A stretch of 7,384 bases of DNA from Candidatus Gastranaerophilales bacterium (lineage in GTDB: Bacteria; Cyanobacteriota; Vampirovibrionia; Gastranaerophilales; Gastranaerophilaceae), in assembly GCA_944323585.1 (NCBI GenBank), contig CALUTA010000073.1, positions 1 to 7,384 on the forward strand. The letters are read 5' to 3'. This document shows, one piece after another, positions 1-6,703 of the stretch. Both the position numbers and the translations under genes were made by a program. The notes beneath the pieces are model-generated. The model saw only the letters and a list, made by a program, of their open reading frames with translations, did not search any database and had not been told where the DNA came from. How positions within the stretch are numbered: the stretch's first letter is position 1; each line of letters opens with the position of its first letter.

Positions 1-845
1 CCTATACCGGAAGCAATTGCCATACCGGCTATGGTTCTGCGATTATTTAATTTTTTAATGGCATTGATAAACGTATTTTCACTAAACTTAGCGGCGTTCT
101 CAAATTCTTTAATTACGTTTTCCTTAGTCAAAGTTTTTGAAATATTATACAGATTTTCTATAAAAGTTGAAAGGTTAGAAGTTGTTTCTTTATTAAATCC
201 TTTCAATGTAAAGTCTGACTCAGACCCTGTTGCTGACATAACATAATTTACAAGATACCTGCGTGTAGAATCCGGTATTGTTTCTTTATCAACATCCGGA
301 CTTGTAAGCACTTTTAGTAACCTGTCTTTAATAACCTGAACATCATGCTCAGAAAGTGATTTGTCGTCACCGTTGACTTTTGTTGTTACATTTTTCAACA
401 CATTCTCTAATGTAGCATCAAGAGCACCTTCTCGGCCATTCTTTTGAACATTATTATGGAAATACCGGCCTATAATATCAAAACTTTCGTTATCTGCAAA
501 AATCTTATCGGCTTTTACATTAAATTTTTTATTAAGTGCCAGAGAAAAAGCAAGTGCAGCCAGAGATCCGTAAACACCGATTAAGGAATGGTTAATGGTT
601 CCTGAAGCCTCACGACGTCCAGTTTCAAGACCTGCAGCCGGGCCTCTGTTAACAGTATCAACAGTGGTTCTTGGAATTACCATAGAACCGAGGTCAACTG
701 CATTTGCGCCCCAGGCCTGGTTGGTATCTAAAAATCTTAAACCAAGGCTTATTGCATCGCTTGCACCTTTAAATTGAATATTTTGTTGTTGATCCTTTTC
801 GTTTCTGATTTGAGTTTGTAATTGCGGGGTTTCAAGTATCTTCAT
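1..845 (-). CDS. Hypothetical membrane-associated protein, N-terminal part, paralog of the upstream gene
   Basis: This is an open frame of 281 codons that runs off the left edge, so the C-terminus is missing. The ATG at 845-843 follows a strong ribosome binding site (TAAGGAG), which includes the stop codon of the preceding gene; the gap between the genes is 10 bases, so the two are surely co-transcribed. The protein starts with a Gln/Asn-rich stretch, then FKG at residues 25-27, a DLG-x3-IPRT motif at 51-60, RREASG at 77-82, and a hydrophobic segment at about 87-103. A long polar, probably helical region follows, and a second hydrophobic segment begins at the window edge (about 270 on). The FKG, IPRT, RRE-x-SG and first hydrophobic segment occur in the same order in the 592-residue neighbour, so I infer they are paralogs. 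I do not recognise the family and propose no function. That the frame is coding is nearly certain. Confidence 0.88.
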   Translation of the reverse strand, partial: MKILETPQLQTQIRNEKDQQQNIQFKGASDAISLGLRFLDTNQAWGANAVDLGSMVIPRTTVDTVNRGPAAGLETGRREASGTINHSLIGVYGSLAALAFSLALNKKFNVKADKIFADNESFDIIGRYFHNNVQKNGREGALDATLENVLKNVTTKVNGDDKSLSEHDVQVIKDRLLKVLTSPDVDKETIPDSTRRYLVNYVMSATGSESDFTLKGFNKETTSNLSTFIENLYNISKTLTKENVIKEFENAAKFSENTFINAIKKLNNRRTIAGMAIASGI

Positions 846-855
846 AATTTTCTCC

Positions 856-2634
856 TTACGAATTCATAAATGCCTTTTTGAAAGTCGAATTTGCGGCCGC
901 AGCACCTGTCATACTTAAATTTGACGACGAGGCTGCAGCCAATGTACCGGCGCCGCCGGATGCCGCATTCGATTTTCCTGCATTTAATTTCGCAAGATCT
1001 TGTTTTGCTTTATTTTTTTGTGCCTGAGTTCTTGTATATAGAGGGATAAACAAACCTAATGATATCAATGAAAATGCTATATTACCCAGCTGGCAAATTG
1101 TTCTTAAGCGTTTGTCATGAGCTGTTGCAAGTTCATCTGTTGATTTTAATGAAGTATGTTTTGCCCAGTTCCAGAACTTCTGCAGAACATTTGCGTTATC
1201 ATCAAGTTTCTTCAATCTGTTTATTAATGTTACTTTACCTTTGCTTCGTGATTCAATAAATGATGCAATACCTTTTGCAGCGTAATCTCCGAGGAAATAA
1301 AAGCTTGAGAAGGTAGCAATGTCTCTGATCGTTGATTCCTGAAGTTCATTCTTGTCTTCTGCAGCACCCATACGGCTTGCAAAAGTAGCAGTTGAAATAA
1401 TTCTTGCCTGATCCATCGTCGGGAACAAACCTTTAAACTGGAACAAAGACTTAAGGCTCGGCTTGTCCATTACCATTGAAAGTCCGCAGACTCCGAGCAT
1501 TGAACTTATTGATATAACTTTTTGTTTTAAAAGCTGAAGTTTTTCAGTTTTAGTGGGTTCTTTATACTCTTTATTCTCGTCGTAGTCGTTATAAATCGGA
1601 GCACCTTTGCGTCCTGAAATTTTGTGTGTAATCCATCTGTTTATAGGCTGTGCGGAAATTGCAAGAGGAATAATAAGCCCGAGTCCGCCAATACTTTTCC
1701 AGTTTACTAATTTTTTTGCATTTTTAAAGTATACACCAAGGTCTTCTGTGTTTTTAATTCCTCTTGCTTTCGCGCCATGCAAAACTTTTGGGGTATCCTT
1801 ACAGAAGGAATAAAGGTTGTTGCCAAGAAAACCTTCTTCGCCGGCAAATCTGATATTTTCAGAAATGTGAGTAAGATCAACAAGCTTTCTGTAAGCTTTT
1901 TTTGTATTCTCATAATTACCGTCATTTGCAGCTTTCGCAAGAATATTTATTGCATCTTCCGCATCTGTTTTCAGACGAATTTTGCTTACTATATCATCAA
2001 TATTACTAAGACCTTTTATTTCTTCCGGATTGTCAGCAAGAAGCATTGCAAAAGACTTCACACCGCCGTTTTCATAAGCTTTGCCATCCACACCTTCAAG
2101 TGACAGAATTGAACGTTTGAAGAAATCTTTCATATGCACTTCATTCTGCTCGCCTGATTTATAGAATTTTAATATTTTGTCATAAGCTTCGCCGTTAGCC
2201 CAGTTGTTAATAAGGTTTTTATCAAACTTACGCATAATCGGCCAGTTAAACAATGTTCCGGTACCCATTACGATAAAACTCGGGAATATACAATTTATAA
2301 GAAGTCCGGATCCTTCTCTTCTTAAAGCTTCAAAACCGCCTATCCAGTTGAATTGGCGCTTTCTTTTGCCGTTTTCATCAACAATCGGTTTGCCGTCTTT
2401 ATCTTTTTTATTTGAACCGGCTGTAGTTTCAATAATAGTACGGGGTATAATTGCCGTAGACAAATCAAGAACAGAAACATTAAGCATCGGATGTTCTTCA
2501 CACTTTTGAACACCTTTTACAAGCAGATCAACCATTCCGCCTTTGAATGAAGGCTGACTTTCTACTGTTTTTTTATTAATACTCACAGGGGTATTTTTTT
2601 TGTCTACACTTGTTATGTTAATCTTTTCAATCAT
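856..2634 (-). CDS. Hypothetical multi-pass membrane protein with FKG, IPRT and RRE-x-SG motifs
   Basis: This 592-residue protein is of a family I do not recognise. The N-terminus is polar, with FKG at residues 30-32, then IPRT at 63-66, a Lys/Asp-rich insert at about 72-94, and RREGSG at 105-110. Hydrophobic segments lie at about 111-129, 313-330, 371-389, 441-461 and 512-533, so it is probably an integral membrane protein with a large polar domain (about 135-310) between the first two. The tail (about 550-592) is rich in Ala, Ser and Gly and looks disordered. No signal peptide or catalytic motif is evident. The frame stays open upstream to a TTG at 2682, but that start and an ATG at 2664 overlap or touch a TATAAT box. 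I therefore chose the ATG at 2634, although no clear Shine-Dalgarno site precedes it. It heads an operon with the paralog that follows. Confidence 0.88.
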   Translation of the reverse strand: MIEKINITSVDKKNTPVSINKKTVESQPSFKGGMVDLLVKGVQKCEEHPMLNVSVLDLSTAIIPRTIIETTAGSNKKDKDGKPIVDENGKRKRQFNWIGGFEALRREGSGLLINCIFPSFIVMGTGTLFNWPIMRKFDKNLINNWANGEAYDKILKFYKSGEQNEVHMKDFFKRSILSLEGVDGKAYENGGVKSFAMLLADNPEEIKGLSNIDDIVSKIRLKTDAEDAINILAKAANDGNYENTKKAYRKLVDLTHISENIRFAGEEGFLGNNLYSFCKDTPKVLHGAKARGIKNTEDLGVYFKNAKKLVNWKSIGGLGLIIPLAISAQPINRWITHKISGRKGAPIYNDYDENKEYKEPTKTEKLQLLKQKVISISSMLGVCGLSMVMDKPSLKSLFQFKGLFPTMDQARIISTATFASRMGAAEDKNELQESTIRDIATFSSFYFLGDYAAKGIASFIESRSKGKVTLINRLKKLDDNANVLQKFWNWAKHTSLKSTDELATAHDKRLRTICQLGNIAFSLISLGLFIPLYTRTQAQKNKAKQDLAKLNAGKSNAASGGAGTLAAASSSNLSMTGAAAANSTFKKAFMNS

Positions 2635-2664
2635 AAAATGTCTGGTTTGTTTTTCACAAAGCAT

Positions 2665-2693
2665 ATTATAACAACTACACAAAAGTATTAAAA
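2665..2693 (-). promoter_or_regulatory. Probable extended -10 promoter of the two-gene hypothetical operon
   Basis: Read on the minus strand, a perfect TATAAT at 2670-2665 is preceded by TG plus one base, giving the extended -10 form TGnTATAAT. The -35 region 17 bases upstream (TTTTAA) is weak, as is common for extended -10 promoters. Transcription would start near 2658, leaving a leader of about 24 bases before the ATG at 2634. This placement is the main argument against the longer upstream starts. Confidence 0.55.
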
Positions 2694-2728
2694 GCAGTGA
2701 ATTTAAAAAATTGCGCTTTTTTATTGAA

Positions 2729-2747
2729 ATGTTAAGGAGATATTAAG
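2729..2747 (-). promoter_or_regulatory. Direct repeat with 11-base period, possible activator site
   Basis: On the minus strand CTTAATAT is followed after three bases by CTTAACAT, two 8-base units with an 11-base period. This resembles the spacing and sequence known for PhoB-type sites in cyanobacteria (repeats like CTTAACCT separated by three bases). It lies about 60 bases upstream of the -10 box of the hypothetical operon, farther than usual for such a site. Only two units are visible, in AT-rich DNA, so chance is a real alternative. Confidence 0.25.
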
Positions 2748-2811
2748 AGGACATATTGATTTTTTTTCTAAATTTTGACTTGTTTATATTAATTTTTAGC
2801 GTTTTTATACT

Positions 2812-2850
2812 CAAAAACAGGCTTTTAAATAAATAAAAAGCTTGTTTTTG
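2812..2850 (-). terminator. Hairpin, probable terminator of the rsmE-cca unit
   Basis: CAAAAACAGGCTTTT at 2812-2826 pairs with 2836-2850 over 15 positions, one of them a G-T wobble, with a 9-base AT-only loop. It lies about 80 bases beyond the cca stop codon and before the promoter of the next minus-strand operon. The stem is poor in GC and the T-run on the minus strand lies inside the stem, so its strength is uncertain. Confidence 0.5.
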
Positions 2851-2930
2851 TAAAAAATTAGTCAGAAAATTTTTGTAAATAATTGTAACAAAAACGCTTA
2901 ATATTTTGATTTTTATATATATTGTATATA

Positions 2931-4334
2931 TTAAATCAGGTGACTTACAAACTCAATGGCATGCTCTTTTGTGATAACGTCCCCGCTGATTTGAGCTTCA
3001 TGAAGAGCGTCCATGATGTCACCAAGCTGTGGAGAAGGTTTAATATTCAAAATTTTCATTACCTCATTTCCGTCAAGAAGTTTCGGAAGCGGTTCTAGAG
3101 TATCTTTTACGCTCAAATAGAAGTTCTGCAAACGTGTAAGTGAATTTATATTATTTTCAACCATTTCATCAGTAATCACAGGCCCTCTGGCTGACAGCCT
3201 GTCAGCTTTTGCAAGGACTATTTCGTCAAGAGAATTGTCTTCCATTTTTCTTACATAACGCATCATTGCCTTCTCATTTGCATCAGGCGATGTCATAAGA
3301 GCGGCAGGATAGATGTGATTTTTTATCATTGTTGATATGTAATCTATCTGCTTATTTGAAAATGAGAGTTTTTTCAAGATGGGAACGACGAGTTTTGAAC
3401 CCGCATCATCGTGTTTAATAAACCTGTGGCGGCCGGTGTCTTCTTCAATTGTCCAGGTTGAAAATTTGCCGATATCATGAAGAAATCCTGCAAGTTTAAG
3501 ATGTGCAAGCCTTGAATACCCGCCAAAATCCGATTGTTGTAAATGGTCTTTTACTGGTTCAGGAGAAGATTTATAAATTTCCCCTATATTTCTGACAGTT
3601 TCTATTGAGTGTTCAAGCAGGCGAAGGTGATGATGAGAGTTTGGCGGAATTTGTTTCAGTTCTTTCACAACAGGAAAAATTTTCTCCAGCAGGCCTATTT
3701 CATCCATTGCCTTCAATGTTTGCGAAGTATATTCTCCTGAGAAAAGATGCATTATCTCATAATTTATGCGCTCTACAGCAGGGTTTGAAATTAAATCAAG
3801 ATGTTTTTTCAGCTGATTTTCAGTTTGTTCGTCTATTTTAAATCCTGTTTGCGCCTGAAAACGATAAACCCTTAAAATCCTTAGGGGATCGTCAAGAAAA
3901 TTTTTCTCGGAAATTGAACGTATTATGCCGTTTTCAAGATCATCCAATCCGCCGGTTTTATCAATCAATGCAAAGGTTTTAATATTCACTGCGATTGCGT
4001 TTATCGTCAAATCGCGTCTTAAAAGATCTGTTTCAATGTTTCCGCCGACGGGCTGCGTAATATCAAGATAATTAATCTTATCCTTCATTACAACACGGTA
4101 AATTTTATTTTCTTCATCCAGCGGAACAAAAGTTGCATCAAAAAATTCTGAAACTTTAATTGCAAAAGTTTTCGGGTCAACATCTGTGACAACCAAATCT
4201 CTGTCATTAGTTGACTTGCCGCACAAACAATCACGAACAGCTCCGCCCACAAGATAAATTTCGCCGTCAAAATTCTGCGCAATCTGCATCAATATTTCAT
4301 CAGATTTAATTTTTTTCTCTAAGTCCAAATTCAT
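2931..4334 (-). CDS. cca: CCA tRNA nucleotidyltransferase with HD domain
   Basis: It adds or repairs the 3'-terminal CCA of tRNA from CTP and ATP, in the cytoplasm. The 467-residue protein has the class II nucleotidyltransferase head: VGGAVRD at 29-35, the metal-binding DRD at 44-46, RRDLTINA at 106-113, DDPLRILR at 148-155 and an ERI motif at 188-190. An HD phosphohydrolase-type domain follows, with H242, HDIGK at 286-290, HD at 308-309 and H340, then a C-terminal helical tail of the kind seen in long bacterial versions. The length fits the HD-containing subgroup. The ATG start overlaps the last 29 bases of rsmE, and an AGGA lies about 10 bases ahead of it, so translation is probably coupled. 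A CC-adding or A-adding specialist (poly(A) polymerase-like relatives share these motifs) cannot be ruled out from sequence alone; no second nucleotidyltransferase is visible here. Confidence 0.93.
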   Translation of the reverse strand: MNLDLEKKIKSDEILMQIAQNFDGEIYLVGGAVRDCLCGKSTNDRDLVVTDVDPKTFAIKVSEFFDATFVPLDEENKIYRVVMKDKINYLDITQPVGGNIETDLLRRDLTINAIAVNIKTFALIDKTGGLDDLENGIIRSISEKNFLDDPLRILRVYRFQAQTGFKIDEQTENQLKKHLDLISNPAVERINYEIMHLFSGEYTSQTLKAMDEIGLLEKIFPVVKELKQIPPNSHHHLRLLEHSIETVRNIGEIYKSSPEPVKDHLQQSDFGGYSRLAHLKLAGFLHDIGKFSTWTIEEDTGRHRFIKHDDAGSKLVVPILKKLSFSNKQIDYISTMIKNHIYPAALMTSPDANEKAMMRYVRKMEDNSLDEIVLAKADRLSARGPVITDEMVENNINSLTRLQNFYLSVKDTLEPLPKLLDGNEVMKILNIKPSPQLGDIMDALHEAQISGDVITKEHAIEFVSHLI

Positions 4335-5052
4335 ATATTATATTTCCTAAAGCAACTGTTACAGCTGTTTCCGCCTTCAAAATCAAATCACCGAGAGTAA
4401 GCATCGGAATTGATTTTGTTCTGAATAAATCAAATTCCCTCTCGGAAAATCCGCCTTCCGGGCCGATTATAACAAGCAGACTTTCGCCGATTTTAACAGG
4501 AGATTCGTCAAAGAAATCTCTGATTGTTTTGGTGGCACAGCGCTCGCAAAAAGCTGCAATCTTATCAAAACGTCCGCTATTAAGCAATGCTTCTAAACTC
4601 GATAAATCTTCACAATGAGGAATAACAGCTCTTTCGCACTGTTTTGAGGCCTCATACATAATGCGGTTCCATCTGTCAATTTTCTTTTCGGCGTTTTCCT
4701 TATTCAAGGCGCAATTATCGGTTATAACAGGACACACAGCTCTCACTCCAAGTTCTGTTGCTTTTTCAATCACAAAATTCTGCGCATCACTTCTCAAAGG
4801 ACTCTGCGCAAGGTACAAATCAAACTTTAAATCTCTTTCCGAGTAATAAGATTTTAAAACTTTGCATTGAATTTCCGCGGATGAAATGTTCTTTATTACG
4901 GTTTCATACTGAATACGATTTTCATCAATCAAAAGCAGGCGCTCGCCGGGCTTTGCACGAAGCGACTTTGCAATATGATTGTAATTTTCCTTGTCTGCAA
5001 TGCTTATCTCACCATTATTCACAGACTCTGAATTTATGAAAAAATGCGGCAA
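4306..5052 (-). CDS. rsmE: 16S rRNA (uracil-1498-N3)-methyltransferase RsmE
   Basis: It transfers a methyl group from S-adenosylmethionine to N3 of U1498 of 16S rRNA in the 30S subunit. At 248 residues it has the usual length. An N-terminal PUA-like RNA-binding part (about 1-70, with HIAKSLRAKPGE at 26-37) precedes a SPOUT methyltransferase domain. Family motifs visible are IEKATELGV at 95-103, EASKQCERAVIP at 134-145, IGPEGGFSE at 196-204 and the knot-loop LGDLILKAETA at 220-230. In the last one, the Arg often found before the Leu and the one after it are replaced by Leu and Lys, a modest departure. The start is TTG at 5052-5050, supported by AAGGAA about 9 bases upstream and by the family N-terminus (MPHFF). 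cca follows with a 29-base overlap, pairing rRNA and tRNA maturation in one transcript. Confidence 0.93.
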   Translation of the reverse strand: MPHFFINSESVNNGEISIADKENYNHIAKSLRAKPGERLLLIDENRIQYETVIKNISSAEIQCKVLKSYYSERDLKFDLYLAQSPLRSDAQNFVIEKATELGVRAVCPVITDNCALNKENAEKKIDRWNRIMYEASKQCERAVIPHCEDLSSLEALLNSGRFDKIAAFCERCATKTIRDFFDESPVKIGESLLVIIGPEGGFSEREFDLFRTKSIPMLTLGDLILKAETAVTVALGNIIYEFGLREKN

Positions 5053-5073
5053 TTGTTTATTCCTTTCATACTG

Positions 5074-5102
5074 ATTTTACACTAAAAAGCAGGCTTTGAA
5101 AA
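5074..5102 (-). promoter_or_regulatory. Candidate promoter of rsmE-cca
   Basis: On the minus strand TTTTCA (5102-5097), a 17-base spacer and TAAAAT (5079-5074) match the sigma-70 pattern at 4 of 6 and 5 of 6 positions. Transcription would start near 5067, leaving a very short leader that still holds the ribosome binding site of rsmE. Confidence 0.4.
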
Positions 5103-5127
5103 CAAATATTAATTTTTAATAAAATAA

Positions 5128-5157
5128 CTGGCATTTTATTTCTTTTTGAAGTATTAT
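5128..5157 (+). promoter_or_regulatory. Candidate promoter of the DUF2229-type gene
   Basis: CTGGCA at 5128-5133, an 18-base spacer and TATTAT at 5152-5157 resemble a sigma-70 promoter (4 of 6 and 5 of 6). The start point would be near 5164. That lies after the first possible TTG start (5146) and so supports the GTG start at 5200. Confidence 0.4.
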
Positions 5158-5199
5158 TATGGTAGTAAGAATTTACAAAAAACCAATTGGGAGAATATC

Positions 5200-6276
5200 G
5201 TGGAAAATATACAAGCGAATGAAAAAGTTATAGGCATACCCCGTGCAATGTCATTTTACAACAATTACCCGTTTTACTTCGGATTTTTCAGTGATCTGGG
5301 TATTAAAATAGTATTGTCTGATATTACAACCAAACAGACCATGTCAAGAGGTGCGGCGCTTGTTGTCACTGAAACATGTCTTCCGATTAAAGTTTATATA
5401 GGCCACATTCTTAACCTTCTGGATAAAGGTGTTGATAAAATTTTTGTTCCGTCTATCCAGTCGGTAGCAAATAAAATTTATAACTGTTCTAAAATCAGAG
5501 GACTTCCTGATCTTGTCAGAAATGTTATTAAAAAAGATTTTACCATGGTTGAGGCAACACTCGACAAGTCTGAAAAAAATCAAGGTTTATATGCTTTTTT
5601 GAAAGAAATCGCATCTTACTTTGATATTACTGACGAAAATATAATCAAAAGAGCTTCTAAAGCAGGCTGGAGATGCTACAACAACTTCTTTATCATGACC
5701 AAATCGGGTATGAGTTATAAAAAAGCAATGAATTACGCACTTCAAGGTAAAATTTTCATTGAAAATCAGACAAAAGAATATCCGATATCAGTTGCTTTGA
5801 TTTCTCACGGATACAACATCTATGACGAAAGAACTTCCATGAAAATTATAGAAAAACTTGAAAAAATGGATGTTAAAGTAGTAACCTCATTACAACTATC
5901 AGACGAACAAATGGATGAAGGTATAAACACACTCGGCGGTGAAAGATACTGGGCTAACGAATACGAAATGACAGGAACGGCCGGACATTACCTTAAAGAC
6001 AACCGGATTGACGGCATAATTACTCTGACGGCTTTTGGATGCGGGCCTGACTCGTTGATGGTTGAAAGAATTCAACGACGCGCAAAACATTTCGGCAAAC
6101 CGCTTCTTCACCTTACGATTGATGAGCAGACCGGTGAAGCAGGCTTTATCACACGTCTTGAAGCGTTCGTTGATATGCTTTTCCGCAAAAAACGGGCAAA
6201 TATTATAAACAAAATTGAAATAGATGACACCAGAAGCAATTTTATTCCGAATACAAACTTTATTGAAACTAAGTAA
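5200..6276 (+). CDS. DUF2229-type protein related to 2-hydroxyacyl-CoA dehydratase activators
   Basis: This 358-residue protein belongs to the acyl-CoA dehydratase activase-related group (DUF2229). Visible signatures are IGIPRAMSFY at 11-20, TETCLPIKVYIGH at 57-69, FVPSIQS at 82-88, an NC pair before GLPDLV (Cys96), FGCGPDS at 279-285, and DEQTGEAGFITRLEAF at 308-323. Cys60, Cys96 and Cys281 are candidate iron-sulfur ligands, by analogy with the dehydratase and activator proteins. The molecular role of stand-alone DUF2229 proteins is not established. No activator ATPase or dehydratase subunit lies next to it here; in many clostridia the domain is fused to an ATPase domain or sits next to one. 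I chose GTG at 5200 because GGGAG lies 6 bases ahead and the conserved part begins about ten residues later; the open frame extends back to a TTG at 5146 that has no ribosome binding site. It is transcribed divergently from rsmE. Confidence 0.85.
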   Translation: MENIQANEKVIGIPRAMSFYNNYPFYFGFFSDLGIKIVLSDITTKQTMSRGAALVVTETCLPIKVYIGHILNLLDKGVDKIFVPSIQSVANKIYNCSKIRGLPDLVRNVIKKDFTMVEATLDKSEKNQGLYAFLKEIASYFDITDENIIKRASKAGWRCYNNFFIMTKSGMSYKKAMNYALQGKIFIENQTKEYPISVALISHGYNIYDERTSMKIIEKLEKMDVKVVTSLQLSDEQMDEGINTLGGERYWANEYEMTGTAGHYLKDNRIDGIITLTAFGCGPDSLMVERIQRRAKHFGKPLLHLTIDEQTGEAGFITRLEAFVDMLFRKKRANIINKIEIDDTRSNFIPNTNFIETK

Positions 6277-6302
6277 ATTTTGACGTAAAAATAAAATAAA
6301 TT

Positions 6303-6412
6303 TGTCATTGCGAGCCGGTGGCGAAGCAATCCAGCCGATTAAACATAGCATCCTGAGGGCAGAGCCCGAAAGATCTATTATAATCAAATTATTCGCTTTG
6401 CTCAGAATGACA
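6303..6412. repeat. Composite palindromic intergenic repeat with TGTCATT ends
   Basis: A 110-base block is bounded by TGTCATT at 6303-6309 and its inverse AATGACA at 6406-6412. Inside are three related units: TGTCATTGCGAGCC... ending in GAAGCAATCCAG (6303-6334), CATCCTGAG... ending in GAAAGATCT (6349-6376), and an inverted unit reading TGTCATTCTGAGC on the minus strand (6412-6391). Units of this kind (TGTCATTGCGAG or GTCATCCTGAG with GAAGCAATC or GAAGGATCT) are dispersed in intergenic DNA of many bacteria. No open frame of its own is present. Confidence 0.7.
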
Positions 6413-6427
6413 TAAAAATCATATAAA

Positions 6428-6457
6428 TGTCATCCTGAGGCTTCAGACGAAGGATCT
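6428..6457. repeat. Further copy of the TGTCATCCTGAG intergenic repeat
   Basis: TGTCATCCTGAGG at 6428-6440 runs to GAAGGATCT at 6449-6457. It can fold with ATCCT pairing with AGGAT and an inner CTGA/TCAG pair. It is the fourth unit of the family within 155 bases and is separated from the composite block by 15 AT-rich bases. Confidence 0.65.
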
Positions 6458-6479
6458 TATAAAAAATTGCGAAATTAAA

Positions 6480-6509
6480 AAACAGGAGGTAAAAATTCAC
6501 CTCCTGTTT
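6480..6509 (-). terminator. Strong bidirectional terminator after rpsU
   Basis: AAACAGGAGGT at 6480-6490 pairs perfectly with ACCTCCTGTTT at 6499-6509 around an 8-base loop. The plus strand continues into T-rich sequence, and the minus strand ends the stem with TTT and more Ts, so the hairpin can end both rpsU (20 bases upstream on the minus strand) and the plus-strand DUF2229-type gene. The stem carries a perfect Shine-Dalgarno core and its complement. Confidence 0.85.
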
Positions 6510-6529
6510 AATTTTTTATTTTCTAACCC

Positions 6530-6703
6530 TTAAACTTTACGTTTGCGGGCAGCTTCTGATTTACGTTTTCTTTTTACGCTCGGTTTTTCATATCTTTCAC
6601 GTTTTTTAACTTCTGAAAGAATACCGGCTTTTTGAATTTTTTTCTTAAAACGTCTGAGTGCACTTTCGATACTCTCGTTTTCGCCGACTTTAACTTCTGC
6701 CAT
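6530..6703 (-). CDS. rpsU: Small ribosomal subunit protein bS21
   Basis: This 57-residue, strongly basic protein starts MAEVKVGENESIESALRRFK, the typical bS21 N-terminus, and continues with KKIQKAGILSEVKKRERYEK and a Lys/Arg-rich tail. bS21 sits on the 30S platform near the 3' end of 16S rRNA and helps mRNA binding during initiation. The length fits the short bS21 form. The ATG at 6703-6701 is preceded by AAAGGTGGTGA, an unusually long Shine-Dalgarno match: AAGGTGGTGA differs at one position from the complement of the 16S tail TCACCTCCTT. It has its own promoter and terminator, so it is probably a single-gene transcript. Some bacteria control bS21 synthesis through the state of the 16S tail; whether that applies here is inference. 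Confidence 0.95.
   Translation of the reverse strand: MAEVKVGENESIESALRRFKKKIQKAGILSEVKKRERYEKPSVKRKRKSEAARKRKV

Noticed and set aside
1777..2103. 108-codon plus-strand open frame inside the 592-residue gene
   Set aside because: It is a shadow frame rich in Phe, Ile and Lys, as expected for the antisense of an AT-rich gene; the minus-strand protein is supported by a paralog.
2911..2932. TATATATATTGTATATATTA palindrome just after the cca stop
   Set aside because: It is simple AT alternation without GC pairs or a partner element; chance is the better explanation.
4306..4325. A7 run at the end of rsmE as a programmed frameshift joining it to cca
   Set aside because: A -1 slip would not enter the cca frame, and both proteins have normal complete ends.
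5041..5075. 11-codon minus-strand frame starting ATGAAAGGA over the ribosome binding site of rsmE, possible leader peptide
   Set aside because: It has no ribosome binding site of its own, and its residues show no regulatory pattern.
5899..6387. 162-codon minus-strand open frame opposite the end of the DUF2229-type gene
   Set aside because: It is antisense to a convincing conserved gene, runs into the dispersed repeat cluster, and its composition shows no protein-like motif or ribosome binding site.
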